From positions 224,708-288,707 of the forward strand of contig JAVSML010020812.1 in NCBI GenBank assembly GCA_038503035.1: a DNA stretch of 64,000 bases, in the 5' to 3' direction. Source of the stretch: Crocodylus rhombifer. Taxonomy: Eukaryota; Chordata; Crocodylia; Crocodylidae. Position numbers and translations under genes: made by a program. The notes beneath the pieces were generated by a model. It was not told the origin of the DNA, did not search any database, and saw only the letters and a list, made by a program, of their open reading frames with translations. Below, piece by piece: positions 32,776 to 42,169 of this stretch (the first letter of the stretch is position 1; each line of letters begins with the position of its first letter).

Positions 32776-33492
32776 ATGGCCAGTATTCCTTGTGAAGTAT
32801 TCATGATATAAATGCAGTACTTTTATATCAGGCTATGAATTACCTGCAAAGAAGGGTTGTGATTTTCATGAATTGTTTTGTTGTTTGCTGTTGTTTAACT
32901 ACAAGTTTGAGAACGATTACAACCTGCCTTAGGCCTGGTCTTAGTACAGTTTTAACTGGACAAATGCCAGCTATGACATGGAGGGTGTGGTGTGTGTATG
33001 TCCTTATCTCTGAGAGACATGTTTTTTGCTGAGGCCTTGGGTCTGCTTGCCAATGTCTCCACCTCTTCTCAGAGTCATGAAGTTTCAAGTATCTCTAAAA
33101 CTCAGGTTTGAATATGCACATGAGGCTTTTATTTGCAATCTGGGTATGGAGAGGCTATAGGCTTGCTGTTAGGAATATTCAGAGTTCACTGTTTGTGTGG
33201 CCAGTTGCAGCATGTCACGTGGTTTGGTTTCCATTCTCTGCATGGCCTAAGCTTTACACACAGGAAGCTTCCATTTTTGTGTCAGACTACCGGTTCTTGA
33301 AGAAACCACTCCTTGATGTTACTGTTTGGGGTTCACAGTGCAAATGGTAAGATTAAAAAGAGGGGGTTGGATTTACCAAGTACCAACTTTGCATATGATG
33401 GATTTAGTGACAATGAAGAGCAGAAGGGGTGCCCAGTGCATGGCATGTGGGACTGATTTTTTTTCTCTCTGTCTCTCTCTTTCTTTGTCAGA
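32776..33492. other. Unassigned intron of decayed TRIM copy
   Basis: Non-coding. No repeat recognised with confidence. The part before 33493 is C/T-rich like the acceptor of the functional microexon. Confidence 0.3.
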
Positions 33493-33514
33493 CATCAGAA
33501 GCTCTTTGAGCAGC
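33493..33514 (+). pseudogene. Damaged TRIM 23-bp microexon copy
   Basis: ACATCAGAAGCTCTTTGAGC matches the functional microexon at 23741. The first G is missing, the donor GT is replaced by CC, and downstream intron similarity continues. Confidence 0.7.
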
Positions 33515-33974
33515 CCTGGGGTTCTTCCTTGTTCCCACACACTCTTATGATGCCGGGAAGGGCCATGAATACCACAGAAAAAAGTGCATTTGCAGTGCCC
33601 TCATTTTATTGCATGTCTTGCATTTTTTGTGTTTTCCTTCAAGAGCCAGTTCCAGTAGTTATGTGATTGTTTGCTTCTGAGGGATTATCTAGTTCTTGTG
33701 GTTATAGAGAAAAGTTTGATAACATGAACCTTTGGACTGAAAAACTAGCAAGCAGGTAATAAACGCTTACCCTGAGGCAAAAAGTTTACTATTAGACTTG
33801 CTACCATGCATTGCTGATGTACCCCCAATGGAGATCAGGGCACCATTCAACAAATGCAGAATAAGAGTCTGTGAACTGGAGACAAGACAGGCTGAAGATG
33901 AGAGGCATGATGCTTTGCTCAGGGTGACACAGCAGGTCAGTAGCAGAGCTAAACCAGGTCTATCTGATTGGCAC
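33515..33974. other. Intron homologous to TRIM intron 4
   Basis: 33515-33575 aligns with 23764-23825 of the intact gene (TTCTTCCTTG, TGATGCCGGGAAGGG against TGATGCTGGGGAGGG), showing segmental duplication. Beyond that it is unassigned. Confidence 0.5.
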
Positions 33975-33982
33975 CTCTCTAC

Positions 33983-34704
33983 TAGGGCTGTGCAAAGCTT
34001 CAGGTGCTGGTTCGATTCAGAGGAGGTTCGGCTTAATACAGCAGCCGAATCTCTGAATTTGAATCAAATCAGTAGAACAATTAAAAGATCTGAATTGATT
34101 TGAAGCTCTCCAAATCAATTTGGAAAAGATTTGGAGAGCTTTGGAGATTTGGGCAGTCCCTGCTTGCTGTCGCAGGGAGCTAGACCCGGACTTTGTGCTG
34201 GTAAGTAGGGGTGGGGGAGGGGGTGCTGGAGAAGAGGGGAGGCACCCCTGCCTGTTCCACCAACCCCCCTGAGCACCCTCTGCCCACCCCAGTTCCTGGC
34301 TCTTCAAAAAAAAAAAAAAAAAAAATGCCAAGCACTCACTGGCTGCTGCAGCAGCCTTGGGGCTTCTGGGGGCTTGTAGCAGAGCCCCCCATGGAGCATG
34401 GGGCTGTGGAGGGCAGTGGGGATCACTGCTGGGCAGCAGCTGGTGAGTTGGGGCTTTTTAATTTTTTTAAAGAGCCAGGAAGGTGGGGCCGGGTGAGGCA
34501 GCCACTCCCAGGGCTGGGAGAGTGGGTGGGGGATGGGGCCTGCTTGATTCAGAGATATGGCCGATTCAGCAGTGGCCGACTCTCCGAATCAGATTTGGGC
34601 GAATTGATCTGGGACAGTGATTCAAATCACCGAATCGAATCACTGTCCCTTGAATCAGCCAAATCTGAATCTGAAGCGAATACTAGCTGCTTTGCACAGA
34701 CCTA
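33983..34704. mobile_element. hAT-type MITE, 722 bp
   Basis: Inverted ends TAGGGCTGTGCAAAGC and GCTTTGCACAGACCTA. Flanks CTCTCTAC (33975-33982) and CCCACTAC (34705-34712) match at 6 of 8. Contains GATTCGATT blocks, a GC-rich middle and an A tract at 34305-34325. Non-coding despite a long open frame on +. Confidence 0.8.
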
Positions 34705-34872
34705 CCCACTACTATCTCTCTCAAGCTTATTCCTCCCAAGCCTCAAGAGCCCTGTTTCTCCCTCTTACCCCAGATGGTACCAGAGCCCCATTTATACAGT
34801 AACCTCATGGTGGGGGAAAGTCCGTGGAGGAAAATGAATCAACATGTGCTGTTTTGTTCTTTACCCACCTAG

Positions 34873-34975
34873 GTGCAAGGGGGGAAGGCTCAGGCTGTGA
34901 TGGCTTTTCCTCCTGAAGTGAAGCAGAGAACTGAGGATTATATCTCCAACCTTCAAGCTCTAAAGCAATTCAAAG
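34873..34975 (+). pseudogene. Frameshifted TRIM linker exon copy
   Basis: Acceptor CCCACCTAG and donor GTAATA are present. The 3' part reads AFPPEVKQRTEDYISNLQAL in the expected phase, but total length is 13 bp short of 116, so it cannot be joined in frame from the microexon. Confidence 0.65.
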
Positions 34976-35310
34976 GTAATACATATAGACCTTGCTTCCC
35001 TATTCCCTTTGCATGCAATGCACTTACACAGCCACTTGCGGTGTTGATGAGACCCCCAAAAGAACACAATAAGCTATATATATAGTAAGGTAGGTAGGAA
35101 TACAGCACACAGAAAGTTAGGTAGCTATCTTACCCAGCAAGACTACTGGTCAGGTGTCCGTGCTTTCCTTCATCCAGGGTGTCAAACATATGGGGTTCTT
35201 GTACATTTGACAGGGGTTGAGTCCTCAAGGTTATATTCTAAGCCCCCTAAATTGAAATGATGGGTTTTTAATTGAAAGCCACAGTTTTTCCGTTATGTTA
35301 CAGCAAGGGA
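34976..35310. other. Unassigned intron of decayed TRIM copy
   Basis: 35175-35220 (GGGTGTCAAACATATGGGG) resembles a MITE end. Nothing further resolved. Confidence 0.3.
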
Positions 35311-35770
35311 CCTGATCCATTTTTTTTTCTTTCTTTTTTGTCAGAACTGGAGCCTGCCTGCGGCCAGGGGAGAAGCTGCTGGCAGGCTGAGTGGCCCCTG
35401 AGCTATGGGGAGCCCTGGTCCTTCCCTCCATGGTGGTGGCACCCCCTGGGGTTGCCTGCACAGGCTGCTAGCAGGCCGGGTGCTGCCCCAGTTTGGAGGC
35501 ATCACCCAGCCTGAGCCAACTGTTCCCTGAGCCTGACTGGGGAGCAGTGCCCAGCAAGCATCCAGTAGGTATGCTTGGGGAACAACTGGATCAGGCTGGG
35601 TGCCCCTCCTCCAAGGCAGCCTGCCTGGGTGGCCCTGGGGGGTGCCAGCACTGTGGAGGGAAGGACTGGGGCCCCCTGCAGCTCAGGGGCTGTTTGGTCT
35701 GCTGGCAGCTCACCCCCTGGCTGTGGGAGAGGCGGGCAGGCTCTGCTAGGGGGGAAAAAAAGGATCAGGC
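35311..35770. repeat. Large GC-rich foldback, arms of about 200-250 bp
   Basis: The left arm begins CCTGATCCATTTTT and the right arm ends AAAAAAAGGATCAGG. Inner matches include TGGTCCTTCCCTCCATGG against the reverse of CTGTGGAGGGAAGGACTGG, and CAGCCTGAGCCAACTGTTCC against the reverse of GGAACAACTGGATCAGGCTG. The tip has AAGCAT...ATGCTT near 35551-35572. A third partial copy of the outer arm lies at 35820-35896. Confidence 0.75.
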
Positions 35771-35819
35771 CTCTTGACACTTCTGCCTACAGCAGATGCC
35801 TGCTGAAAGCAGAAGTGGT

Positions 35820-35896
35820 GAGGGGCCTGATCCCCCCTTTTTTTTTTTGCAGAGCTTGCACACCTCTCCCGTGGCCAGAGGGCAAGCTGCTAGCTG
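35820..35896. repeat. Extra copy of the foldback outer arm
   Basis: GGCCTGATCC, a C then T tract, then GCAGAGCTTGCACACCTCTC, direct to the left arm (reverse of the right). Suggests repeated insertion or slippage of the same element. Confidence 0.55.
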
Positions 35897-36242
35897 CAGT
35901 GCATCGTTGCAAACTAAACTACATCTGGAGCTGGGCAGCATCTCCATCAGCACTGCAGTGCAGTTTTTTTTACTCCACATCAGGACAATACTTTTATTTA
36001 CAGGTACTATCCTGCTGCGGTGTAAATTAGTTTACTCCAGCCTAATAGGGGTGCACACGTAGTCAACTGCCCAGTAAACATCTCGTGTAGCGAGACCCAA
36101 TATGTAGCACATAACCATATAACTGCAGTCTCTGGCAGGCGCGCACAGCTTGGGGTGCTATTCCCTTCTGCGGAGAAATAGAATTGCCCTGCACACACAC
36201 TTACCAGAAGTCATAAAGAGATGGACCCTACATCTTTTAGCC
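35897..36242. other. Unassigned intron
   Basis: 36040-36060 (TAGGGGTGCACACGTAG) resembles a MITE end. Nothing else recognised. Confidence 0.3.
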
Positions 36243-36325
36243 CAAGAGCCTAATGGTTTGGGCTCTTATTGAAGGAGCAGAAGATCCAAGTTCTAGCCCT
36301 GCCTCCCACCCCAATCCAGAGGCAG
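36243..36325 (+). repeat. tRNA-like SINE head
   Basis: TAATGGTTTGGGCTC resembles a pol III A box and AAGTTCTAGCCCTGCC a B box, 35-40 bp apart, as in tRNA-derived SINEs. Not a functional tRNA gene: no cloverleaf seen. Confidence 0.45.
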
Positions 36326-36632
36326 TGGAGAGTTTAAATCTGCCTGGCCTGCTTCCCAACAAAGTGTTTCAAGCACCAAGACGTAGGCCTCCCCCTGAGG
36401 CTGGGCCACTGGACAAGCGTAATAGGAGAGTCTCTGTTTTCTCAGGAGGAGGGGCACTGCCTAGAGCCCAGTGGTCCCTTTTATATGAATCAGCAGCTGT
36501 TTCATTGAACCACAAACCCTCTGTCTTCTTTCTTTCCTTCCTCCTGGACTTGTATATTTTCCTCCCTCGGATGGTTAGTAACCCAACCTCACCAGAAGGC
36601 TTAGGCAAGGGTTTGGGTAATGCCTGGCCTAT

Positions 36633-36735
36633 AGCCTGATGGTTAGAGCACTTCGTTGAGATGGAGATCCAAAACACCCCTGGCTGAGGAGAGTCTCCTG
36701 CTTCCTGGGCAAACGCTCTAACCATCTGACTATTA
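36633..36735. repeat. Inverted pair of tRNA-like heads
   Basis: Left CTGATGGTTAGAGCACTTCG on + and right, on -, GTCAGATGGTTAGAGCG. Both look like A boxes of tRNA-derived SINEs facing each other, about 100 bp end to end. Confidence 0.5.
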
Positions 36736-37241
36736 AAGTTGGAGGCAGAACACCCCGCTCTCCTCTAGCAGCTGTCAACAGCTACTTGTGGGTTTTCATG
36801 TTTGACTAAAATTTCAGGCTTTTCTCAGCCTTAGGCATATACCTGGGAGCTTCTGTTTCCCCATCCAGGTACACAGCCAGAATATAGCCCTGAAGAGCAT
36901 ACTCAGTAAGCTAACATGGGCACTGCTAAATTGCAAAATGTACATTAAGTGCCAAAACTACAGTTCCATGGCTAAATTGGCTATGTATGGCACCCTTTTA
37001 GACACACAAAGTGAAATATGATTTAGTCCTTGTTGTTATACCCTTTTGCTCATTATCAGGGAGATGCTGGATGTATCTATGTATGTGTTTCTATGGAAAT
37101 TTGACTAATAAAGATTTGGGCACCTTTCTGTCCTTTCTTCTCCTCACCAACAACAGGGAAACCCTAGAGATTTCTCTCAGATTCTCCCAACCCTAGTCTG
37201 AGCTCTGCCTCTAATACTCTGATTTTCCTTCTGTCCCACAG
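36736..37241. other. Intron before the orphan B30.2 exon
   Basis: The last 50 bases (GTCTGAGCTCTGCCTCTAAT...) align with the end of TRIM intron 7 (GGGCTGAGTTCTTCCTCTGA...), confirming common origin. The rest is unassigned. Confidence 0.5.
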
Positions 37242-37759
37242 TGGATGTGACTCTGGATCCAGACACAGCAGGTCCTGAAGTCATCCTCTCTGAAGATCTG
37301 AAAAGTGCCAGATGGGGGAAACCAAGTAGAGAGATGCCTGACCGTCCTGAGAGATTTGATCGTAGTCCATGCATACTGGGCCGTGAGGGATTCATCTCAG
37401 GGAGACATTACTGGGAGGTGGAAGTGGACGGGAGGTTCTGGACTGTGGGGATTGCCAGAGAGTCTGTGAGAAGAAAGGGACACTCCATCTTTATACGTGA
37501 TTTGGGGATCTTGGGTTTGCGGAAGTACGAGATACTTTGTGTGGCTCTCACCAGCCCTTCTAATACTTTTGTTCCCCTAGAGAAGATCAGCAAGGAGATT
37601 GGGGTCTATCTGGACTATGACTTGGGCCAGTTGTCATTTTATGATCTTAAAAATGAGAAGCTGATTTTTGCTTTCCCACAGTCTTCTTTCAATGGGGAGA
37701 AAGTCTTCCCTTACTTCAGCATACTGCTGTCTCAAATAAAACTGTCCCCCAATGGATGA
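37242..37759 (+). CDS. Orphan intact B30.2 (PRY-SPRY) exon
   Basis: After a TTCTGTCCCACAG acceptor it codes VDVTLDPDTAGPEVILSEDL at the PRY start, HYWEVEVDGRFWTVGIARES, LDYDLGQLSFYDL, and ends QIKLSPNG with TGA. About 172 residues without a stop or frameshift. The acceptor phase equals that of the B30.2 exon at 27880, so it could be spliced from exon 7 of the intact gene as an alternative last exon, or it may be a late-decaying remnant. A candidate AATAAA is at 38665-38670. Confidence 0.75.
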
Positions 37760-38918
37760 CATGCGTCTCTGACTTGAAAGAACTGGATTCTGTCATCTTT
37801 GGAATCAGTCTCTATGACCCTGGAAGAAGAGAGTATTTTTGCAAGGCCTCTCCTAGCTTGTATGTTCCTAGCATCTGTGTTATACTGGAGAACCTCTTTC
37901 CTGAAGAATTACTGACTTTCAGTCTTAGATCACAGTGTGGGGCTCCTGGGAGAGTGGACTGTTCTTGCCTGGTATTGTGGAACTTCTCATTTAGAGTCTA
38001 TGAAGCCATGAGATGTCCGTGTTTCTTTAGATTCTCTGCTTGCTTTGCTGGAGTGAAGAGTAAGGAACATTTTAATAGCACAAATTAAGGAAGGAAAATC
38101 CTAAGTGAAAATTATTTCATCATTATCAATATGGCACCAGCTGTGAATGTAGGCCACACAAGGCAGAACATAAGTTAAAAACTTGAAGGACTAAAGTTCT
38201 GTGGAAGACAGTGAAGTGCATCAGAATATTTGGGATATGTGCACAAGCAGCCTGGAATACAGGACCAAGCCTGAAACAAGAGATGCTCAGGGGATGCTGT
38301 AATTGAATACGTTCATTAATCAGAAAATTGTAAAGTTGCATGGCACCAAACATGACTGGTCGTAATGAAAGCAGGTAGAATGGTACGACCTGGAGAGCAG
38401 CAGAGCTCATCTGGGATCTGTTCAAGAACACCCAGAGATACTCACCACAAACAAGTAATTGAATAAGTTCATTAATCAGGAAATTGTAAAGGTGCAACCA
38501 GGTATAATATTCATTAAAAATAATTATTAAGATGATTAATCAGTTGATCATAATATGCAATGATGTGGACTTGAGGTTAGCACTTCAAATATATAAAAAG
38601 TGTAGAATAGAAATGCACTTTGGATTTGTGTTTAATCCTGTTTGATCACCTGGCTGATTGTGTGAATAAAGGCTACATGAAACTTACTGAAAAATTGCTG
38701 CATGCTTATTTGAACTGCATTGTAGTAGGACCTAACTGGTCCTGAAGGCAACGACAGTAGATACCTTGATTTAAATTGATTTTGCCATCAGCAGATTCTG
38801 CTTTGACGTATCTTGGTACAATTTCTTCCCCCTTCTGTTCACTTTTTGAAGCCTTTCAAAGTCTGACAGAAGATCCTGGATGAACAGTTCTGCTTAAGCT
38901 GACGGGTTCTATTTTACA
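37760..38918. other. 3' flank of the orphan B30.2 exon
   Basis: Contains a 41-bp direct repeat (38300-38340 and 38456-38496, three mismatches) and AATAAA at 38665-38670. No other gene seen. Confidence 0.5.
38300..38496 (+). repeat. 41-bp direct repeat, 156-bp period
   Basis: Units 38300-38340 and 38456-38496 both begin TAATTGAATA and differ at three positions. The spacer is unique. Confidence 0.8.
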
Positions 38919-40129
38919 GTGCGTGCGTCCACACAAGATGCTTAATGCTCAGAAGACTAATTCTACAGTGCATTAACATGGCTGACAAAAACTGCACTAA
39001 TGCATAGTAGATTTAATCTAATGCACATTAAAGTCACTTAAAGAGCATTCATCTGCACTAATGCATAGTAGCACTGATTACAGCGCTGTGGCAAGACGGC
39101 CTCCAGGGGTGCCGTGACCTCCCCCAGGGCCTCGCCTACCCGTGCCAACTCAGGTCTTGAATGCACCCTCTGTCTCGCCCACCACGTTGTGATCTTATAT
39201 TATTAATGGGAGGCTGCCTTCCTGTCCACTGTGGCACGGTGCCCACCTTACAATGCCGGGACTCTACTTGACGCCCTCTACTCCCCCTCTCCCAGGGCCC
39301 TGCTCCAATATCTGCGCCCTCCCCCGGGGCCTCACGCTCTCGTCCCAACTGGGCTTCTCACTAGGCTCGCCCCCTCCTGGCACTTCTCCTGTGCAGACAG
39401 TGTCCCACTGAGGTCTGTGCCTCGCACTCCTCACCCACACTCAGGCCTTCTATGCCCGACTCGGACTTCCCAAGGTTGGGGCTTAGGCAGCCTCAGCCTT
39501 ACCTGGCCCCCAGACCCGCCTTCTCGGGCCTATGCCCCACTGGGCTTCTGCCTACATTGAGCTCTTCCTGAAGCTGCCCACACTGGGCTGGGGTCAGGAC
39601 ACCCCCACAACATGGCACCCTCTGTGGTGCTAGGAACTCCCCCTCTACCAGGGAGCTCCCTTGATGCCTCCTCCACCCCTACAGCCTCGCCCGGTCCTCC
39701 AGTATCACTCAAACACCCCAAACAGAAACTCAAGACCATAAGCCTACCAGCTGAAACACAAAATAAGCCTCCTGGCTATAACCTCCATTCAACACCACCC
39801 TGGCTACTCTCCATCTCCATCAGGGTTCTCACCACCACATCTCATGATGCTGCACTGCTCTACAGCAGAGCCTCCTGCTATCTAGGCTGCCAGAGGTGAA
39901 CTACCCCTGGTCTTAGCCTTCTCTGCTTATAAAGGCCAGGCCCTGCCCCCTGGCAGTCAGCTGACCCAATTGGTTGCCATAGCAACTGGCACCTGCTGCC
40001 CTAATGAATGGCAGCTAAACCCATTTACTACTATTCAGTAGCAGGCAACCTAGTGCCCTGCTACAGGCGCATTAAGTTAGTGCCTGTAATAATAATTGCG
40101 GCTCATTAATGAATTTGGAGATGCACCCA
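38919..40129. mobile_element. MITE split by a solo LTR
   Basis: Left half 38919-39086 starts AGTGCGTGCGTCCACACAAG. Right half 40076-40129 ends in the reverse of CTGGGTGCATCTCCAAATTC. Same end motif and ACAAGATGC start as the 20528 element. The halves flank the LTR exactly. Confidence 0.6.
39087..40075 (-). mobile_element. Solo LTR, 989 bp, of an endogenous retrovirus-like element
   Basis: TG...CA ends (TGTGGCAAG...CTGCTACA) with flanking AGCGC (39082-39086) and GGCGC (40076-40080), a 5-bp duplication with one mismatch. On -, a CCAAT box and TTTATAAG lie 100-150 bp from the 5' end, which gives the orientation. No internal viral genes remain nearby. Confidence 0.7.
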
Positions 40130-40207
40130 GCAAGTTGTATTTTGAGATAAAAATGCATATAATCTGGACACTGGCTAATCCACAATCACTTAAGAAGCAC
40201 TGGGGAA

Positions 40208-41047
40208 TTGAAACCCCGTTTACTGTCTAGAAATGTCAGAGACATGCTAAAGACCCATTGCACTAAAGCTGTTTCCCTCCTCTCCCCCTCCATTTGTTCA
40301 GCTCCCTCCGTGACTAAGGAGGACTTTGGGACCTCCCGCTCTGCCCAGTCAGGGGCATGGACCAAGGTGGTCAAGGGCCCCAAGGCCCGCCACACCAAGG
40401 CCACTGCCCCGCCGGAGCTTAGCAACAGGTTCGCACCTCTTGCAGCCCCAGCAGAGCCCACGCAGTTGCCAGCTCCCGCAGGCAACCCAGGCTCGACCGC
40501 AGCTACTGGCCCCGCTCTCCCCAAGACAAAGCGTAAGGTGTTTGTTGTGGGAGACTCCATCCTGCGGGGCACTGAGGGGGCAATCTGCCGCCCCGACCCC
40601 TTAGCCCGGGAAGTCTGCTGCTTCCCGGGGGCCCACATCCGAGACATTGTGGAGAGGATCCCGCAGCTCCTCTGGCCCACAGACCACTATCCCATGCTCC
40701 TGATTCATGTGGTCACCAATGACACGGCTCGGAGCACCCCCAGCCAGGTCATGAGGCACTACAGGGAGTTGGGAGCGGGGCTTAGGGGTCTGGGAGCTCA
40801 GGTGGTGTTTTTCTCGATCCTCCCAGTCTCGGGCTATGGGCTGAGGAGGGAGAGGAGGATCCACGCGGTGAACCAAAGACTGCGGCGCTGGTGTTATCAG
40901 GAAGGCTTTGGCTTCCATGACCACAGCCCGCTCTTTGGAGAGAGAGGCAGTGAGCTGCTGGGAAGAGATGGCCTCCACCTCTCTCCCCTGGGGAGGAGGC
41001 TCTTCTCAGCCAGGCTGGCTGACCTGCTCCACCGGGCTTTAAACTAA
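40208..41047 (+). CDS. CR1 A2 ORF1 with SGNH/GDS esterase domain
   Basis: About 279 codons, open. A basic/proline-rich N-terminal part (KVVKGPKARHTKATAPP, SNRFAPL) is followed by VFVVGDSILRG with nucleophile S117, a GxND block, and GRDGLHLSPLG with D254 and H257. Family knowledge: CR1 ORF1 proteins bind nucleic acid and carry an esterase of uncertain role. The GxND glycine is V169 here (HVVTND), while copy A1 has HVGTND, so the oxyanion-hole block is probably impaired. The true start may lie upstream. Confidence 0.78.
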   Translation: MKPRLLSRNVRDMLKTHCTKAVSLLSPSICSAPSVTKEDFGTSRSAQSGAWTKVVKGPKARHTKATAPPELSNRFAPLAAPAEPTQLPAPAGNPGSTAATGPALPKTKRKVFVVGDSILRGTEGAICRPDPLAREVCCFPGAHIRDIVERIPQLLWPTDHYPMLLIHVVTNDTARSTPSQVMRHYRELGAGLRGLGAQVVFFSILPVSGYGLRRERRIHAVNQRLRRWCYQEGFGFHDHSPLFGERGSELLGRDGLHLSPLGRRLFSARLADLLHRALN

Positions 41048-41175
41048 GCCCGCTGGGGGATGGGGGGACTACTGTCCCTGCTGGCCCGCTGAACGGCCCT
41101 TGCAAAGCCAGCGGACCAAGGCACTTAAGGGGGCACTTAAGGGAGCTCACCCCTGCCTCAGCCCTGGCACAATCT

Positions 41176-41934
41176 GTGGGCAAGACGAGAGCCCCCAAGA
41201 GGACACTTGCCCGCCTGTACACTAATGCCAGGAGCCTGGGCAACAAGCAGGACGAGCTCGTCCTCCTGCTCAGTGCAAAGAAATACGATGTCATTGGGAT
41301 AACAGAGACCCGGTGGGACTCCACCCATGACTGGACCACGGGTATAGAGGGCTATACCCTGTACAGGAGGGATCGTGTTGACAAAAGGGGCGGGGGTGTA
41401 GCTCTCTATGTGAAGGAAAGCTACATGTCCCTGCAAGCTGATGTTGGTGACCGGCATGGACAGCTAGAGACCCTCTGGGTAAAAATTCGTGGGGAATTTG
41501 GCACAGGGGACACAATGGTGGGAGTCTACTACAGACCTCCCACTCAAAGTCCCGAGCTTGACCAGGAGTTCGCCTGGGAACTGACTGAGGCCGCTTGCTC
41601 CAGGACCTTGGTTGTCATGGGTGACTTCAATTACCCGGACATCTCGTGGGAAGATCACTCAGCTAAATCTGAGCGGGCGCAAAGCTTTCTCTCGTGCATG
41701 GATGACCTCTACCTGACTCAAGAAGTCTATGGGCCAACGAGAGGCAAAGCGCTGCTCGACCTGGTACTGGCTACGGGGGACGACCTAATCGGTGACCTAG
41801 TGATTGATGGGAAGTTGGGTGACAGCGACCATGAGCTGATCACCTTCACCATCCGCCATAAAGCTGGCAAGTCAGTCAGCAACACAGAAGTCCTTGACTT
41901 CAGAAAAGCCGACTTTGACAGCTCAAGAGGCTAG
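41176..41934 (+). pseudogene. CR1 A2 ORF2 endonuclease part
   Basis: 253 open codons with LYTNARSLGN, GITETRWDSTHDW, VVMGDFNYPD and KLGDSDHELI, so all APE-type catalytic residues are present. It ends at a frameshift just after FRKADFD, where the next frame continues LVGQALRDHDPRE. The endonuclease fold is therefore complete but disconnected from RT. Confidence 0.82.
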
Positions 41935-42169
41935 TCGGTCAGGCCCTCAGGGACCATGACCCCAGGGAGATGGGAGTTCAAGAAGAGTGGTTGCTTCTCA
42001 AGGAAGCGATCCTCAGTGCACAAGCTAAATCTATTCCAACACGGAGGAAAGGCAGCAAGAAGGCACAGCAGCCCCCCGGCTCTCCAGAGACCTAGCGGAC
42101 CTACTGTGGCTAAAAAGGAAAGCCTACAAAGGATGGAGGACGGGATTCACCTCCAAGGAGAATTACTCC

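Larger units (their letters stand above)
31585..37759 (+). pseudogene. Second downstream TRIM copy, largely decayed, with intact B30.2 exon
   Basis: Pieces appear in TRIM order. They are a RING-exon tail near 31585-31650 (SLKPNRQLG), the 23-bp microexon at 33493-33514, a linker exon at 34873-34975, and a B30.2 exon at 37242-37759. The microexon has lost its first G and its donor (GAGCAG then CC, not GT). The linker exon is 103 bp instead of 116 and frameshifted, though PPEVKQR remains. No 96- or 231-bp exon was seen. The flanking introns still align with those of the intact gene, so this is a duplication of it or of a common ancestor. The B30.2 exon alone is undamaged. Confidence 0.78.

Noticed and set aside
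34211..34837. 208-codon open frame on +
   Set aside because: Lies within a hAT MITE and crosses an A tract read as lysines; low-complexity composition, no motif.
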